Part shown: in pieces, positions 7,365-15,671 of the stretch
How positions within the stretch are numbered: position 1 is the stretch's first letter
Layout of the letters: every line of letters begins with the position of its first letter
Assembly (NCBI RefSeq): GCF_000422905.1
Contig: NZ_AUGY01000069.1
Coordinates: forward strand, 1 to 46,790
Direction of reading: 5' to 3'
Origin: Paenibacillus alginolyticus DSM 5050 = NBRC 15375
Lineage (GTDB): Bacteria > Bacillota > Bacilli > Paenibacillales > NBRC-103111
Length of the DNA stretch: 46,790 bases
The notes under the pieces: generated by a model
Seen by the model: only the letters and a program-made list of their open reading frames with translations
Told to the model about the DNA's origin: nothing
Database searches by the model: none
Program-made: the position numbers and the translations under genes

Positions 7365-9557
7365 CTACTTTTGTGTCAATAAATATTGAGCGTCTCGCAG
7401 CAAATAGGTTGCCGCTTCGCTTGAAATGTGTTTCCCGCTTTGCGCCTCCACCTCGTTCACAAAGCTCTTCAAATTGCTGTTCGCCAATTTGGCCTGTAGG
7501 CTGTTGGCAATTCCCGCATTGTCGATCCATTTGGCATCGGCAAAACGCGTTACCAGCGCCTTCAAGGAATCGATGCTGGCCACCGTCTGGAAGTGAACGG
7601 TCTTACTTCCCACATTACCGGCCATGTCGCTGGAGGTAACCATAAGGGTATGCTGACCGAGCGGCAACTTATAAAGCGGGATCGCCGTTCCGATTTGGTA
7701 AGAATACGTATCCAGCGTCACCGTCGTCTTGCTGCTGTCCACACCCGACAAGTTATCCGTCCATGCAATCTGAGGCGTCAAATCCGCGGAATCTTTATAG
7801 ATACTGTTATCTCCCGGTACGGACACCGCGATCGACGGAGCTGTCTTGTCGATGTTAATGGATACTGTATGTGCCCGTTCCACGTTGCCTGCTTTGTCTA
7901 CACTCCAATATACAAGCTTATGCACGCCTTCTTCCGACAATACGACGGTCGTTCCCTTTTGCTCAGTGCCATCGTCTACAATGTAGTAGGTATTGGCTAC
8001 ACCCGATTCGTTATCGCTCGCGCTTAAGGTTACAGTGACATCTTGATTGACCCAGCCGCTTGGCGCATTGTCCGTTGTCGTTGGCGGTTGATGTTCAATT
8101 GGGTTCACTGTAACATTCGCAGAAGCCGTAAAATTCCCATCTAAAGTTTTGACCGTCACTGTCGCCGTCCCAGGACGATTGCCGATCAGCGAAGCGCTGC
8201 TTCCTGTTGAGATTATAGATACAACAGTTGGGTCGCTGCTTATCCACGATACTCGGGTATCATTCGCATTCGCGGGCGTAACGGCAGCTGTTAATGTTCT
8301 GGTTTCGCCTTGAATCATTGTTACTTTCTGTTGATCAAGAGTCACCCCGCTCACAGGGACGCGTTGAACGACTTGGAATGTCTTGCGATCCACTACCGTA
8401 TAACCGTCATTGAGCAAAAAGAGTGCATCATAAGTGCCAGGGGCCAGTCCATTGTTTAAACTAACTCTTCCGGATCCAGACTTTAAATAACTCCATATCA
8501 AAGATGCACCGGCACCTGGAGGAACAGCTCCGGTTCTGTAGATGCCGACCCAATCTTTCCCGTTTAACGCAGCTCCACTATAGGATAGGGTAATGGCTTC
8601 TCCTTGGATGTATTGGGATTTGTCTAGTGTTATATGATCGGAAGCTGCTCCAACTTCTTTAACAGTAACGTTAATGCTTGTTGTCAATGGAACGCTGTTC
8701 GGGTTTTCAACTCCGAGAGGCAGGGTTACGGTCCCTGGCACCGAGAAGGTCTGCACCGTCTTGATAGCCGGATCGTAACTAATGCTGCTTAAGTCCCAAT
8801 TCACACTTGCGTCCACATTACCAGCATCGGTTGCAAGACTTACTTTTATGGGCAATCCAAGAGCTTCCGCTGTCTTGGCCGTTCCGTTGTTCGCAGATAC
8901 CGATGCAGGCGCAGTGATGCTGTTTAAATTAACACTGTTAACATTAATTTCAATATCCTGCGACGAACGGTTATACACGGAATCGTCGGCGAACACCCTG
9001 ATTTTATATGGAGTACCTGGCGACAAATTAGTAAACTTATATTGCCTGTATACATCGTATGGTTTGTCCATCGGATACGAAAGGCTATTAAACGATTTGT
9101 CCACTTTCCCCGTGAGCTTGTTGATAAGCTGAATATTATATTCCATACCCCGCACATTGTCATTTGCTTGCTTTATTGTAAAAGCAACTTCGTTGGCATT
9201 CAAGGAATCGATCTTAATGCCCTCATCAAACTGCGGAGCTATGAGTTCTCTTATATCGCTCTTGCTATAGCTAAAGGCATCTTTGCCTTCGCCAACGTTG
9301 ACTACACGAGGTATGCTTACAAATTCATCTGTAGCTAAATTATATTGCTTGAGGATCAATTTTGTACCATAAACCTCTATGAAATTCGAGATGCGAGGTG
9401 TGGTATGATAGCTTCCATACGCGCCTTCTATATATCCGCCGAACGGACCGTCATCTTGATAACTGGAATAGTTCGAACCACCGGAATCGAGAAACGAAGC
9501 CGCACCTTGATAGAGAGAACGTTCGTCGGTCGGGTCATATTGCGTATGACCTGACAT
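7365..9557 (-). CDS. C-terminal part of the split protein: Ig-like, Big2 and helical domains
   Basis: The 730-residue frame after the TAA begins with the end of the phosphoesterase domain (SGHTQYDP and a Gly/Ser-rich loop, to about 110). A fibronectin type III-like module follows (about 115-205, NLSPGTPYKIRVFADD). Next come a Big4-like module (about 210-300, SVNWDLSSISYDP), a module with GEAITLSYSGAALNGKDWVG (about 310-395), a bacterial Ig2 domain (about 400-485, PVSGVTLDQQKVTMIQGETR) and OmpL47-like repeats (about 490-660, ASDNESGVANTYYIVDDG). The last 70 residues are a FIVAR-like helical end. It has no signal peptide, so on its own it would stay in the cytoplasm; this supports the view that it is the tail of the upstream frame. 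Confidence 0.6.
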   Translation of the reverse strand: MSGHTQYDPTDERSLYQGAASFLDSGGSNYSSYQDDGPFGGYIEGAYGSYHTTPRISNFIEVYGTKLILKQYNLATDEFVSIPRVVNVGEGKDAFSYSKSDIRELIAPQFDEGIKIDSLNANEVAFTIKQANDNVRGMEYNIQLINKLTGKVDKSFNSLSYPMDKPYDVYRQYKFTNLSPGTPYKIRVFADDSVYNRSSQDIEINVNSVNLNSITAPASVSANNGTAKTAEALGLPIKVSLATDAGNVDASVNWDLSSISYDPAIKTVQTFSVPGTVTLPLGVENPNSVPLTTSINVTVKEVGAASDHITLDKSQYIQGEAITLSYSGAALNGKDWVGIYRTGAVPPGAGASLIWSYLKSGSGRVSLNNGLAPGTYDALFLLNDGYTVVDRKTFQVVQRVPVSGVTLDQQKVTMIQGETRTLTAAVTPANANDTRVSWISSDPTVVSIISTGSSASLIGNRPGTATVTVKTLDGNFTASANVTVNPIEHQPPTTTDNAPSGWVNQDVTVTLSASDNESGVANTYYIVDDGTEQKGTTVVLSEEGVHKLVYWSVDKAGNVERAHTVSINIDKTAPSIAVSVPGDNSIYKDSADLTPQIAWTDNLSGVDSSKTTVTLDTYSYQIGTAIPLYKLPLGQHTLMVTSSDMAGNVGSKTVHFQTVASIDSLKALVTRFADAKWIDNAGIANSLQAKLANSNLKSFVNEVEAQSGKHISSEAATYLLRDAQYLLTQK

Positions 9558-11126
9558 TTAGAACACCTGCGAAAAATTATTATCGGCAATAAATTTACCG
9601 AAATTATTACTTGCACCGCTGCTCCATGCCGATCCCCACACGGTTCCGCTTATCGGGTAGTGAGACATTGCAAATATGGGTTTTGTTGGATCATAATCCA
9701 CTTCACTTTTAATTTGGTTGAGGTAATTGGTGGCTTTTCCCACCGTGCTGCTGCTGTTAATATTTGCATCAAAACCAATCAAATTATATCCTTTTATCTT
9801 TACCCTATAAGCACCGTTATAGAAATCGTTATCGTACGAATTCGTTGAGGCGTTCCACGCGCCCGCCGTACCGACAGGTATTAAATTTTCGGTGCCGTTC
9901 ATATCATGGTTGCCTTTTACAATATATAACTTCGTAGTGTTAAATAAGCCCTCAGCTTTAAGTTTATTGTATACTTTGGTAAGCTCACCCATCCACACAT
10001 ATTCATTAGCATTGTTACCGCCGGTAATGTCGCCAGGCTGCACCAATACGTCGGCCTGTGGGAATACTTTCAGGGCTTTTCTATAATCTGCTTCCACACG
10101 CGAGATTGTACTGGGATTTGCAGAGATTTCCGGGTCGCTGCTATCCGCTATATTTAAATCGGCGGGAGTTAATGTTTTATTGCTTTTTTGATAGATGAAT
10201 ATGGCGTTGTTTAGTTCACGTTCGTAATAATTGATGGTTTCCTGTGTATATAATTTTACTTTTTGCGTTGTTGCAACCGTAGCTACCGTATTCAAAACCT
10301 TTTTCAAATAATCAAAATCGGTTTGGCTGAAGCCGCTGCCGAGACCGCCTGCTACTATTGTATTTGCTTCTGATATTATGCCGTTAAGTGCGTTCATATC
10401 TACTTTATTTAAACCGTAACCATTATAATTAGCTTGAACTGCATCAGTGCTTAGTGCACCTCTCCAAACCTTCAGATCAGCGATATCGAACGAATTACCA
10501 CCATTGCCGCCCAATCCGTCGCTACCTATATTTAATGGGTTCGATGTATCTAAACTTCCAACCCCCAGCGAGGTTTCAGCCATTTCATAACCATCAATAT
10601 ACAACGACCCGAGCATTTTATCTCTGTCTACAACAAATGTCACGTAACGCCAAGCGGAAGCATTAAACGTGTCGCGCCCAAATTTTACTGATGTGGTCGG
10701 GAATCCTAAATTCATATTGACCGAATTGGGTGATGTATAAATCGCCCATCCTGCGTTAGAGCTCTTATTAAAATCCTTGTTCGATAATATGACCTGATTA
10801 TCCTTAGTGTCGCCCTTATACCAGAAGGATGTGGTAAAACTGTCATTACCAACATTCAAGCTTTGCGTCGTACCGACATAATTGCCATTTCCGCTTTCTA
10901 CGTGCAGAGCCTTGGTCCCGGGTAATACACCGTCTACATAACTATAATTTCCATGTGCTGTCAACGAATGCCCTTGATTTGCATCGTCGTCTAAATTATT
11001 ATCGAATTTAATCGATGCCATAAGGGGGTTGGCATTTAATACGTCACTCTCTGCATTTACTGCGGTGTTCGATAACGTACCGATTAACATCATTGATGCG
11101 AGGGTAAAGGATATAACTCTTTTCAC
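9558..11126 (-). CDS. N-terminal part of the split protein: signal peptide, LamG, phosphoesterase
   Basis: 522 residues from a GTG at 11126, which follows a GGAGG site. Residues 1-25 are a signal peptide (VISFTLASMMLIGTLSNTAV). Residues 36-225 are a LamG/concanavalin-like sandwich (DDDANQGHSL, TSFWYKGDTKDNQVILSN, LYIDGYEMAE, LNIGSDGLGG). About 235-310 is a helical linker. From 320 on is a calcineurin-like metallophosphoesterase: LNIADSSDPEIS, VLVQPGDITGG, KLYIVKGNHDMNG and PIFAMSHYPISG are its metal-binding blocks. The first block has ADSSDPE rather than the usual DxH, and the final GHxH block lies after the TAA. If made, the truncated enzyme would lack the last metal ligands. Confidence 0.7.
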   Translation of the reverse strand: MKRVISFTLASMMLIGTLSNTAVNAESDVLNANPLMASIKFDNNLDDDANQGHSLTAHGNYSYVDGVLPGTKALHVESGNGNYVGTTQSLNVGNDSFTTSFWYKGDTKDNQVILSNKDFNKSSNAGWAIYTSPNSVNMNLGFPTTSVKFGRDTFNASAWRYVTFVVDRDKMLGSLYIDGYEMAETSLGVGSLDTSNPLNIGSDGLGGNGGNSFDIADLKVWRGALSTDAVQANYNGYGLNKVDMNALNGIISEANTIVAGGLGSGFSQTDFDYLKKVLNTVATVATTQKVKLYTQETINYYERELNNAIFIYQKSNKTLTPADLNIADSSDPEISANPSTISRVEADYRKALKVFPQADVLVQPGDITGGNNANEYVWMGELTKVYNKLKAEGLFNTTKLYIVKGNHDMNGTENLIPVGTAGAWNASTNSYDNDFYNGAYRVKIKGYNLIGFDANINSSSTVGKATNYLNQIKSEVDYDPTKPIFAMSHYPISGTVWGSAWSSGASNNFGKFIADNNFSQVF

Positions 11127-11612
11127 TACACAAAACCTCCATACTTTAGTTTTTTAAGGATCTGTTCAAAAAGCTCGTAAAATTCACCAAAGTCTATTGC
11201 GATAATTAACGGCCATTTCAGTCCGTAAGCACCACCTCCCAAAAAATTGTCTAATCCCTACAAAAACAATTGCATATCGAAATCGATCGACTCCACTAAC
11301 GCTTAGGGTAGGTCAAGCTTTGGCCAAAAAAGCGATTTTAGCATTTGAATGACCTTGCATTTGTGTTCAATATTTTTTTATAATATCTATTAATTTGGTA
11401 TATTGTACCGTTTATCTATTTCGTACAATATTTATTGTACAATATATCCATTGTCTATAGGTTAATTACGTGTAAAACTCAAATGAAGATTTTGTAAAAA
11501 GCGAACGTCCCTGCAAGTAATTTACTTGCATAAATCTTTCTTACGGTCCAGCAAATCCACCGATTTTCGGGAGCCGAGAAGAAATGCTTCATTTCATGGC
11601 TTAAAACAAAAA
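11127..11612. other. Gene-free AT-rich upstream region with a palindrome
   Basis: These 486 bases hold no gene. They are AT-rich at 11370-11470, the likely promoter zone of the minus-strand gene starting at 11126. GTACAAT (11423-11429) and ATTGTAC (11434-11440) form a perfect inverted repeat with a 4-base spacer, a possible operator. No clear -35/-10 pair could be fixed. Confidence 0.35.
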
Positions 11613-11656
11613 AGAAGCAGCCCCAGCACTTGCAGCTTGGGGTTGCTTCTTTTTCA
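11613..11656 (-). terminator. Strong terminator hairpin, possibly working both ways
   Basis: AGAAGCAGCCCCAGC (11613-11627) pairs with GCTTGGGGTTGCTTCT (11635-11650) with one bulge. T runs flank both sides. On the minus strand it would end transcription coming from the glucarate operon and its regulator. Confidence 0.8.
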
Positions 11657-11664
11657 CCGGACAA

Positions 11665-11796
11665 TTATGGATAAGTAATATGGCTGGTCATTTCAGGCTT
11701 TCTAATCTGCGGGTTCCAGCCATTGGTAGGCGAAATCTTGTAGACGATTTTCAGATACTTGGTTCCAACAGGCAGCGTTCCGCTATAAAGTCTTTA
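11665..11796 (-). pseudogene. C-terminal remnant of a secreted carbohydrate-active protein
   Basis: A short open stretch reads LYSGTLPVGTKYLKIVYKIS then PTNGWNPQIRKPEMTSHITYP and ends at a TAA at 11665. This resembles the last beta strands of carbohydrate-binding or glycosidase C-termini of the type that ends LPAGTNYLKI...WNPQLGKV. Upstream the frame is closed and no start exists. It sits between the FCD regulator and the terminator, so it is most likely the tail of a gene deleted from here. The family assignment is by eye only. Confidence 0.35.
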
Positions 11797-11818
11797 TAAA
11801 TGGACCGTCACGGGCCGC

Positions 11819-12520
11819 TTATTCGTTTTGATATACCTGCAATAGCTTTTTTCGGACATAACTAAGATGTCGGTACATATGAGTAAACGCTTCTTGTGGA
11901 TCCCGATTAACGAGCGCATTATAGATATCTGTATGAAATTGGACCGTTACATCACGTTCACGTTCCCTAACTTGTCTATCCATTTTGTCATGGGTGATAA
12001 GCAGCGGATCTATCATCCCTTCAATGATCGGATTGTTCGCACTCAATGCAATAATCCGATGAAATTCCTTGTCCGCTTCCCCATAGTTGTTATCTACACT
12101 GCCCGCGATTTCATCAATAGTTTCCTTTAATCGGTTCAACTGCTCGCTCGTAATCTTTTCTGCCGCTATGGCCACAAGTCCCAATTCTAAAGCCATTCGT
12201 GCTTCGATGATTGCTGGAAGGTTGCCAATGGACAAAGCCAGCATTACCGAGAACGGATTGCTGCCGATTTTATTATTAAAATGGGTACCGCCACGGGTTT
12301 TTCTCGTAATCACTTCAAGTGCTTCGAGCGAACTTAATGCTTCCCGCAGAACTGGCCGACTCACGCCTAACATATCGATCAGTTCCATCTCGGACGGCAG
12401 TTTATCTCCAGGTTTAAGCTGACCGCTGATCAGGAGCTGAACAATGCTGTCAACGACTTGCTTGGGCAGCGTGTTTCGTTTAACAGTCTCCAATTCTACG
12501 CTCCCTCTAAGTTCCACCAT
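11819..12520 (-). CDS. FadR-type GntR regulator with FCD domain
   Basis: A 233-residue regulator. The N-terminal winged helix-turn-helix (about 15-80) contains KPGDKLPSEMELIDMLGVSR, the GntR signature. The C-terminal FCD domain (about 95-220) keeps the metal- and ligand-binding residues, for example D in EADKEFHRIIA and the His in QFHTDIYNAL. The ATG at 12520 follows AGAAGGG. It is the last gene of the gudD-lyase-garR-garK set. It has its own promoter-like sequence overlapped by TTGTAAGACGA, and the same motif lies on the gudD promoter, so it is probably the local repressor. The effector is likely glucarate or a breakdown product. Members of this subgroup commonly control hexuronate and hexarate genes. 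Confidence 0.9.
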   Translation of the reverse strand: MVELRGSVELETVKRNTLPKQVVDSIVQLLISGQLKPGDKLPSEMELIDMLGVSRPVLREALSSLEALEVITRKTRGGTHFNNKIGSNPFSVMLALSIGNLPAIIEARMALELGLVAIAAEKITSEQLNRLKETIDEIAGSVDNNYGEADKEFHRIIALSANNPIIEGMIDPLLITHDKMDRQVRERERDVTVQFHTDIYNALVNRDPQEAFTHMYRHLSYVRKKLLQVYQNE

Positions 12521-12560
12521 AATTACCCTTCTCTCTTAGCTGTCTAAAATGCATAATCAT

Positions 12561-12589
12561 ATTGTAAGACGAATTAGATAAAATAACAA
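12561..12589 (-). promoter_or_regulatory. Promoter of the FCD regulator with operator on the -10
   Basis: On the minus strand TTGTTA (12589-12584) is followed after 17 bases by TACAAT (12566-12561). The -10 is overlapped by TTGTAAGACGA (12562-12572 on the plus strand), one base off the dyad TTGT-AAG-ACAA at the gudD promoter. The surrounding TCATATTGTAAGAC is identical at both places. Confidence 0.6.
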
Positions 12590-12610
12590 TGTTGTCCTAT
12601 AGCCATGATA

Positions 12611-13753
12611 TTATTTCATCTTGATTCCAATGCTTATCAATCTGCATATTCTAGCCGTGGCAGTATGAATAAGCTCCTCAGCCGATACTATACATTGCTC
12701 TAATTCCATGGGCCGGGGCACAATACTCATCAGACCGTCGATCCCTTGTTGAAGTACATCCTCAGCGCCTTTACCTAAACCGCCGGACAAGCAGATCGTC
12801 GGGATGCCCGCCTGCTTGGCGATCTTAGCCACACCAACAGGGGCTTTACCGTGCGCGGTTTGATAGTCGGTGGAGCCTTCACCGGTTATGACCAGGTCCG
12901 CCTGCTTAAGCTTTTCAGCGAAATCGGCAGCCTCCAGTACAATTTGAATGCCTGGGATCAGCTTCGCATTCGTGAAAAACAACAATCCTGCCCCTACACC
13001 GCCGGCTGCACCGACACCCGGAATAAGTGCAACGTCCCTGCGTGTTGCCAATTGGGCAACTGCCGCATAATTCTTAAGGGCATGGTCTAATTGCGCCACC
13101 ATATCGGATGTGGCACCTTTTTGCGGACCATAAACCGCGGAAGCACCTAACGGCCCGTACAGCGGGTTATCGACGTCGCATGCGACCTTAATATCCGATT
13201 CGGCGATACGCTTATCCAAATCGGATAAATCGATTCGTGCGAGCTTGGCAAGAGCCCCCCCGCCTTGGGATAGCTCGTTGTCATCCGAATCCAGGAATTT
13301 GACTCCTAAGGCCTGTGCTATTCCCGCTCCGCCGTCATTGGTTGCGCTGCCCCCGATACCTATAATTAGCTTGCGAAGTCCGTAATCGAGAGCCGCCTTG
13401 ATTAATTGTCCGGTCCCAAAAGTCGTCGTCAACAGTGGATTCCTTTGTTCCCTCGGTACCAATGGTAATCCAGAAGCAGCCGCAAGCTCGATTACCCCGG
13501 TTTCTCCATCGCCAAGAATCCCCCAATAGGAGTCGATTTCTTCACCCAAAGGTCCTACTATTTTCTGTTGGATCATTTGACCGCCGGTAGACATAATAAG
13601 CGCTTCTACCGTACCTTCACCGCCATCAGCAATTGGTACTTTGCTCACCGCAGCATCAGGGAATACGTCCCGAATCCCTCGTTCCATCGCATTAGCAACA
13701 GCAAGGGCAGATAAGCTCCCTTTATATGAATCGGGTGCCAAAATAATTCGCAT
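12611..13753 (-). CDS. garK: Glycerate kinase (type I)
   Basis: A 380-residue kinase that phosphorylates D-glycerate to phosphoglycerate with ATP, the exit step of glucarate/galactarate breakdown into glycolysis. Family motifs: MRIILAPDSYKGSLSAL at the N-terminus, PIADGGEGTVEAL, TTFGTGQLI, GIGGSATNDGGAG, PGVGAAGGVGAGLLFF and DLVITGEGSTDYQTAHGKAP. The ATG at 13753 is used, since GAGAGGAG lies upstream and homologues start with MRI; a GTG at 13780 would add nine residues. It follows garR by 105 bases that contain a hairpin, so its expression may be partly separate. Whether the product is 2-phospho- or 3-phosphoglycerate is not visible. Confidence 0.93.
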   Translation of the reverse strand: MRIILAPDSYKGSLSALAVANAMERGIRDVFPDAAVSKVPIADGGEGTVEALIMSTGGQMIQQKIVGPLGEEIDSYWGILGDGETGVIELAAASGLPLVPREQRNPLLTTTFGTGQLIKAALDYGLRKLIIGIGGSATNDGGAGIAQALGVKFLDSDDNELSQGGGALAKLARIDLSDLDKRIAESDIKVACDVDNPLYGPLGASAVYGPQKGATSDMVAQLDHALKNYAAVAQLATRRDVALIPGVGAAGGVGAGLLFFTNAKLIPGIQIVLEAADFAEKLKQADLVITGEGSTDYQTAHGKAPVGVAKIAKQAGIPTICLSGGLGKGAEDVLQQGIDGLMSIVPRPMELEQCIVSAEELIHTATARICRLISIGIKMK

Positions 13754-13810
13754 GGCGCTTCTCTCCTCTCTTTCTTGCACATAAAATTCTAATACTTCTA
13801 TCTTAACAAA

Positions 13811-13841
13811 GAAAACCCCTTATAGGTGATAAGAGGTTTTC
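13811..13841 (-). terminator. Hairpin between garR and garK
   Basis: GAAAACCCCTTAT (13811-13823) pairs with ATAAGAGGTTTTC (13829-13841) with one G-U. On the minus strand it is followed by TTTG. It lies inside the presumed operon, so it may be a partial terminator or an mRNA stabiliser. Confidence 0.5.
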
Positions 13842-13858
13842 TTCGGATTCTTGGATGC

Positions 13859-14746
13859 TTACCTACTAACTTCAACCTTTGCCATTTTCTCATAGTAGCG
13901 AATCAAGCTGCCGTGGTCACAATCACCCATTCCATCCACTTTCAAGGCCTGCATCATTTCCATGACGGCAGCCGTCAGCGGTAGAGGCACGCCTACTTCA
14001 TGAGAGGTTTCCAAGACGTTGCTCAAGTCCTTTATATGCAGGTTGATACGGAATCCCGGGTCGAAATTGCGGTCCATCACCAACGGCGCTTTCGCATCTA
14101 AGACGGTGCTGCCGGCCAAACCGCCGCGAATCGCCTGATATACGAGCTCTGGCTGAACGCCAACCTTGCTGGCGAGCACGAACGCTTCGGACATTGCGGC
14201 AATATTAATGGCTACCACGATCTGATTGGCCAGCTTGGTCACATTCCCTGCTCCGATGTCTCCTGTACGTATGACAGAGGCAGCCATTGCTTTTAACACA
14301 TCATAGCATTGATCGAATACTTCTTTCTTCCCGCCAACCATCACGGAAAGAGTCCCCTCGATCGCCTTAGGCTCTCCCCCGCTCACTGGAGCGTCAAGCA
14401 TTTCTATCCCTTTTTCCGCCAGCTTCCGGGCAATCTCCTGGCTGGTCAGAGGCGCGATCGAACTCATATCGATAACGATGGTTCCTGTTTTAGCTCCTTC
14501 GATGACGCCATTCGGGCCTAAAACTACTTCATTCACCTGCGGTGAATTCGGCAGCATGGTAATAATGACATCCACCTCCTCAGCCAAGGCTTTAGGTGTA
14601 GATGCCGTCTTAGCTCCCGCCGCTGCGAGCTCCGAACCACTCTTACTTGTATCGAGAACAACTAGCTCATAACCCGCTTTCAACAAGTTTCTACTCATGG
14701 GCTTACCCATAATACCCAACCCGATGAATCCTACTTTCATTTTCAT
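13859..14746 (-). CDS. garR: 2-hydroxy-3-oxopropionate (tartronate semialdehyde) reductase
   Basis: A 295-residue NAD(P)H-dependent beta-hydroxyacid dehydrogenase that reduces tartronate semialdehyde to D-glycerate. The Rossmann motif GFIGLGIMGKPMSRNLLKAG lies at the start. The substrate loop is DAPVSGGEPKAIEGTLSVMV (about 118-137), and the catalytic Lys is in GNVTKLANQIV (about 170). Length and motifs fit GarR/GlxR; a 3-hydroxyisobutyrate dehydrogenase is the main alternative, made less likely by garK next door. The start codon ATG at 14746 overlaps the stop of the upstream lyase gene (ATGA), so the two are translationally coupled. Confidence 0.85.
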   Translation of the reverse strand: MKMKVGFIGLGIMGKPMSRNLLKAGYELVVLDTSKSGSELAAAGAKTASTPKALAEEVDVIITMLPNSPQVNEVVLGPNGVIEGAKTGTIVIDMSSIAPLTSQEIARKLAEKGIEMLDAPVSGGEPKAIEGTLSVMVGGKKEVFDQCYDVLKAMAASVIRTGDIGAGNVTKLANQIVVAINIAAMSEAFVLASKVGVQPELVYQAIRGGLAGSTVLDAKAPLVMDRNFDPGFRINLHIKDLSNVLETSHEVGVPLPLTAAVMEMMQALKVDGMGDCDHGSLIRYYEKMAKVEVSR

Positions 14747-15636
14747 TTAAGAGCTCCCATCTGCTTCAAGATGTCAGCAAGCTTATTTCTATTGATTTCC
14801 GAGCAGCTCGTGTTCGGCAAGATCGAGCCTCCCACTTCAAGACCGATAAGGTTCATTGCCTCTTTGGTCACCACCGGAAAACTTGCGAGATTAGAAGCCA
14901 TGCGAAGAGGAGCCAGCTTAAACTGGGCTTCCAAAGCTCCCGATAGATCCCCGGCTATAAACTTCTCGTAAATTTCAACGACCAATGCCGGCACAATATT
15001 TGCCGTTGAAGCGACACAACCTACAGCACCGTAAACCAATGAGCCTAAGATCATGATATCCCTTCCCGCCATGACCTTAAATCCTTTTTCCCGTGTTCTG
15101 CGGATATACTCGGAAGTCAAAGTTAGATCGCCGCTGCTATCTTTCACTCCGACGATATTGGGAATATCGGCAAGCCGTTCAATCAAGTTAACGGAAATAT
15201 TATTCCCCACGCGATCCGGATTGTTATAGAGCAGCACCGGCAAGGAAGTCGCTTCAGCTACTTTACGGAAATGTTGATATAACTCTTCTTCCGAAGGCGC
15301 AAGAAACATAGGAGGCAAGATCGTAAGCGCCTGAGCATTTAACGATTCACCTAATCTGGCTAACTGAACGCATTCCTTAGTCGTGATGGCTCCAATCCCC
15401 ATATAAACTGGCACCCGGCCCGCAACTTGCTCGATCGTAATGCGAACTGCCCGCTCCTGCTGCTCATGATCCAATCCATAAAATTCGCCATTACTGCCTA
15501 AAGAAAGGATACCGTGCACTCCTCCTGCGATAACGTGCTCGACAACCCTTCGTAGTCCCTGCTCTTCCACGCATTCATCAGCATCAACCGGTGTAACGAT
15601 AGGCGGAATGACTCCGCGAATAAGACTAAAGTCCAT
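14743..15636 (-). CDS. DapA-family lyase, probable 5-keto-4-deoxyglucarate aldolase or dehydratase
   Basis: A 297-residue class I aldolase-fold protein of the dihydrodipicolinate synthase family. Visible active-site pieces are GSNGEFYGL (about 46-54, in the place of GTTGE), the Tyr in LLYNNPDRVG (about 137) and the Schiff-base Lys in VGVKDSSGD (about 165). Lysine synthesis is unlikely in this setting. After GudD the product is 5-keto-4-deoxyglucarate. Known family members dehydrate and decarboxylate it to 2,5-dioxopentanoate, a route needing an aldehyde dehydrogenase, which is missing here. garR and garK instead need tartronate semialdehyde, the product of an aldol cleavage as done by GarL. 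So an aldolase role is inferred. Start ATG 15636, ribosome site GGAG. Confidence 0.75.
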   Translation of the reverse strand: MDFSLIRGVIPPIVTPVDADECVEEQGLRRVVEHVIAGGVHGILSLGSNGEFYGLDHEQQERAVRITIEQVAGRVPVYMGIGAITTKECVQLARLGESLNAQALTILPPMFLAPSEEELYQHFRKVAEATSLPVLLYNNPDRVGNNISVNLIERLADIPNIVGVKDSSGDLTLTSEYIRRTREKGFKVMAGRDIMILGSLVYGAVGCVASTANIVPALVVEIYEKFIAGDLSGALEAQFKLAPLRMASNLASFPVVTKEAMNLIGLEVGGSILPNTSCSEINRNKLADILKQMGALK

Positions 15637-15671
15637 TGTGATCTCTCCTTCATTTCATTTGATTATATCGA

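Larger units (their letters stand above)
7365..11126 (-). pseudogene. Secreted LamG-metallophosphoesterase-Ig protein split by an in-frame TAA
   Basis: The two reading frames 11126-9558 and 9557-7365 abut and are in the same frame, separated only by a TAA at 9560-9558. The interruption lies inside the metallophosphoesterase domain, between FSQVF and SGHTQYDP, where the last metal-binding motif (GHxH in the family) belongs. Without the stop the protein would have 1253 residues: signal peptide, LamG-like domain, phosphoesterase, fibronectin-like and Ig-like domains, and a helical C-terminus. An ATG follows the TAA directly, but no good ribosome binding site is placed for it. The plain reading is a nonsense mutation. 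A sequencing error, or an active truncated form, cannot be excluded. The last motif reads GHTQ, not GHTH, so the enzyme may have been atypical before the break. Confidence 0.75.

Noticed and set aside
9558..9560. TAA as recoded sense codon (selenocysteine or pyrrolysine type)
   Set aside because: Those systems use TGA or TAG, and no accompanying RNA structure is seen. Nonsense mutation or read error is simpler.
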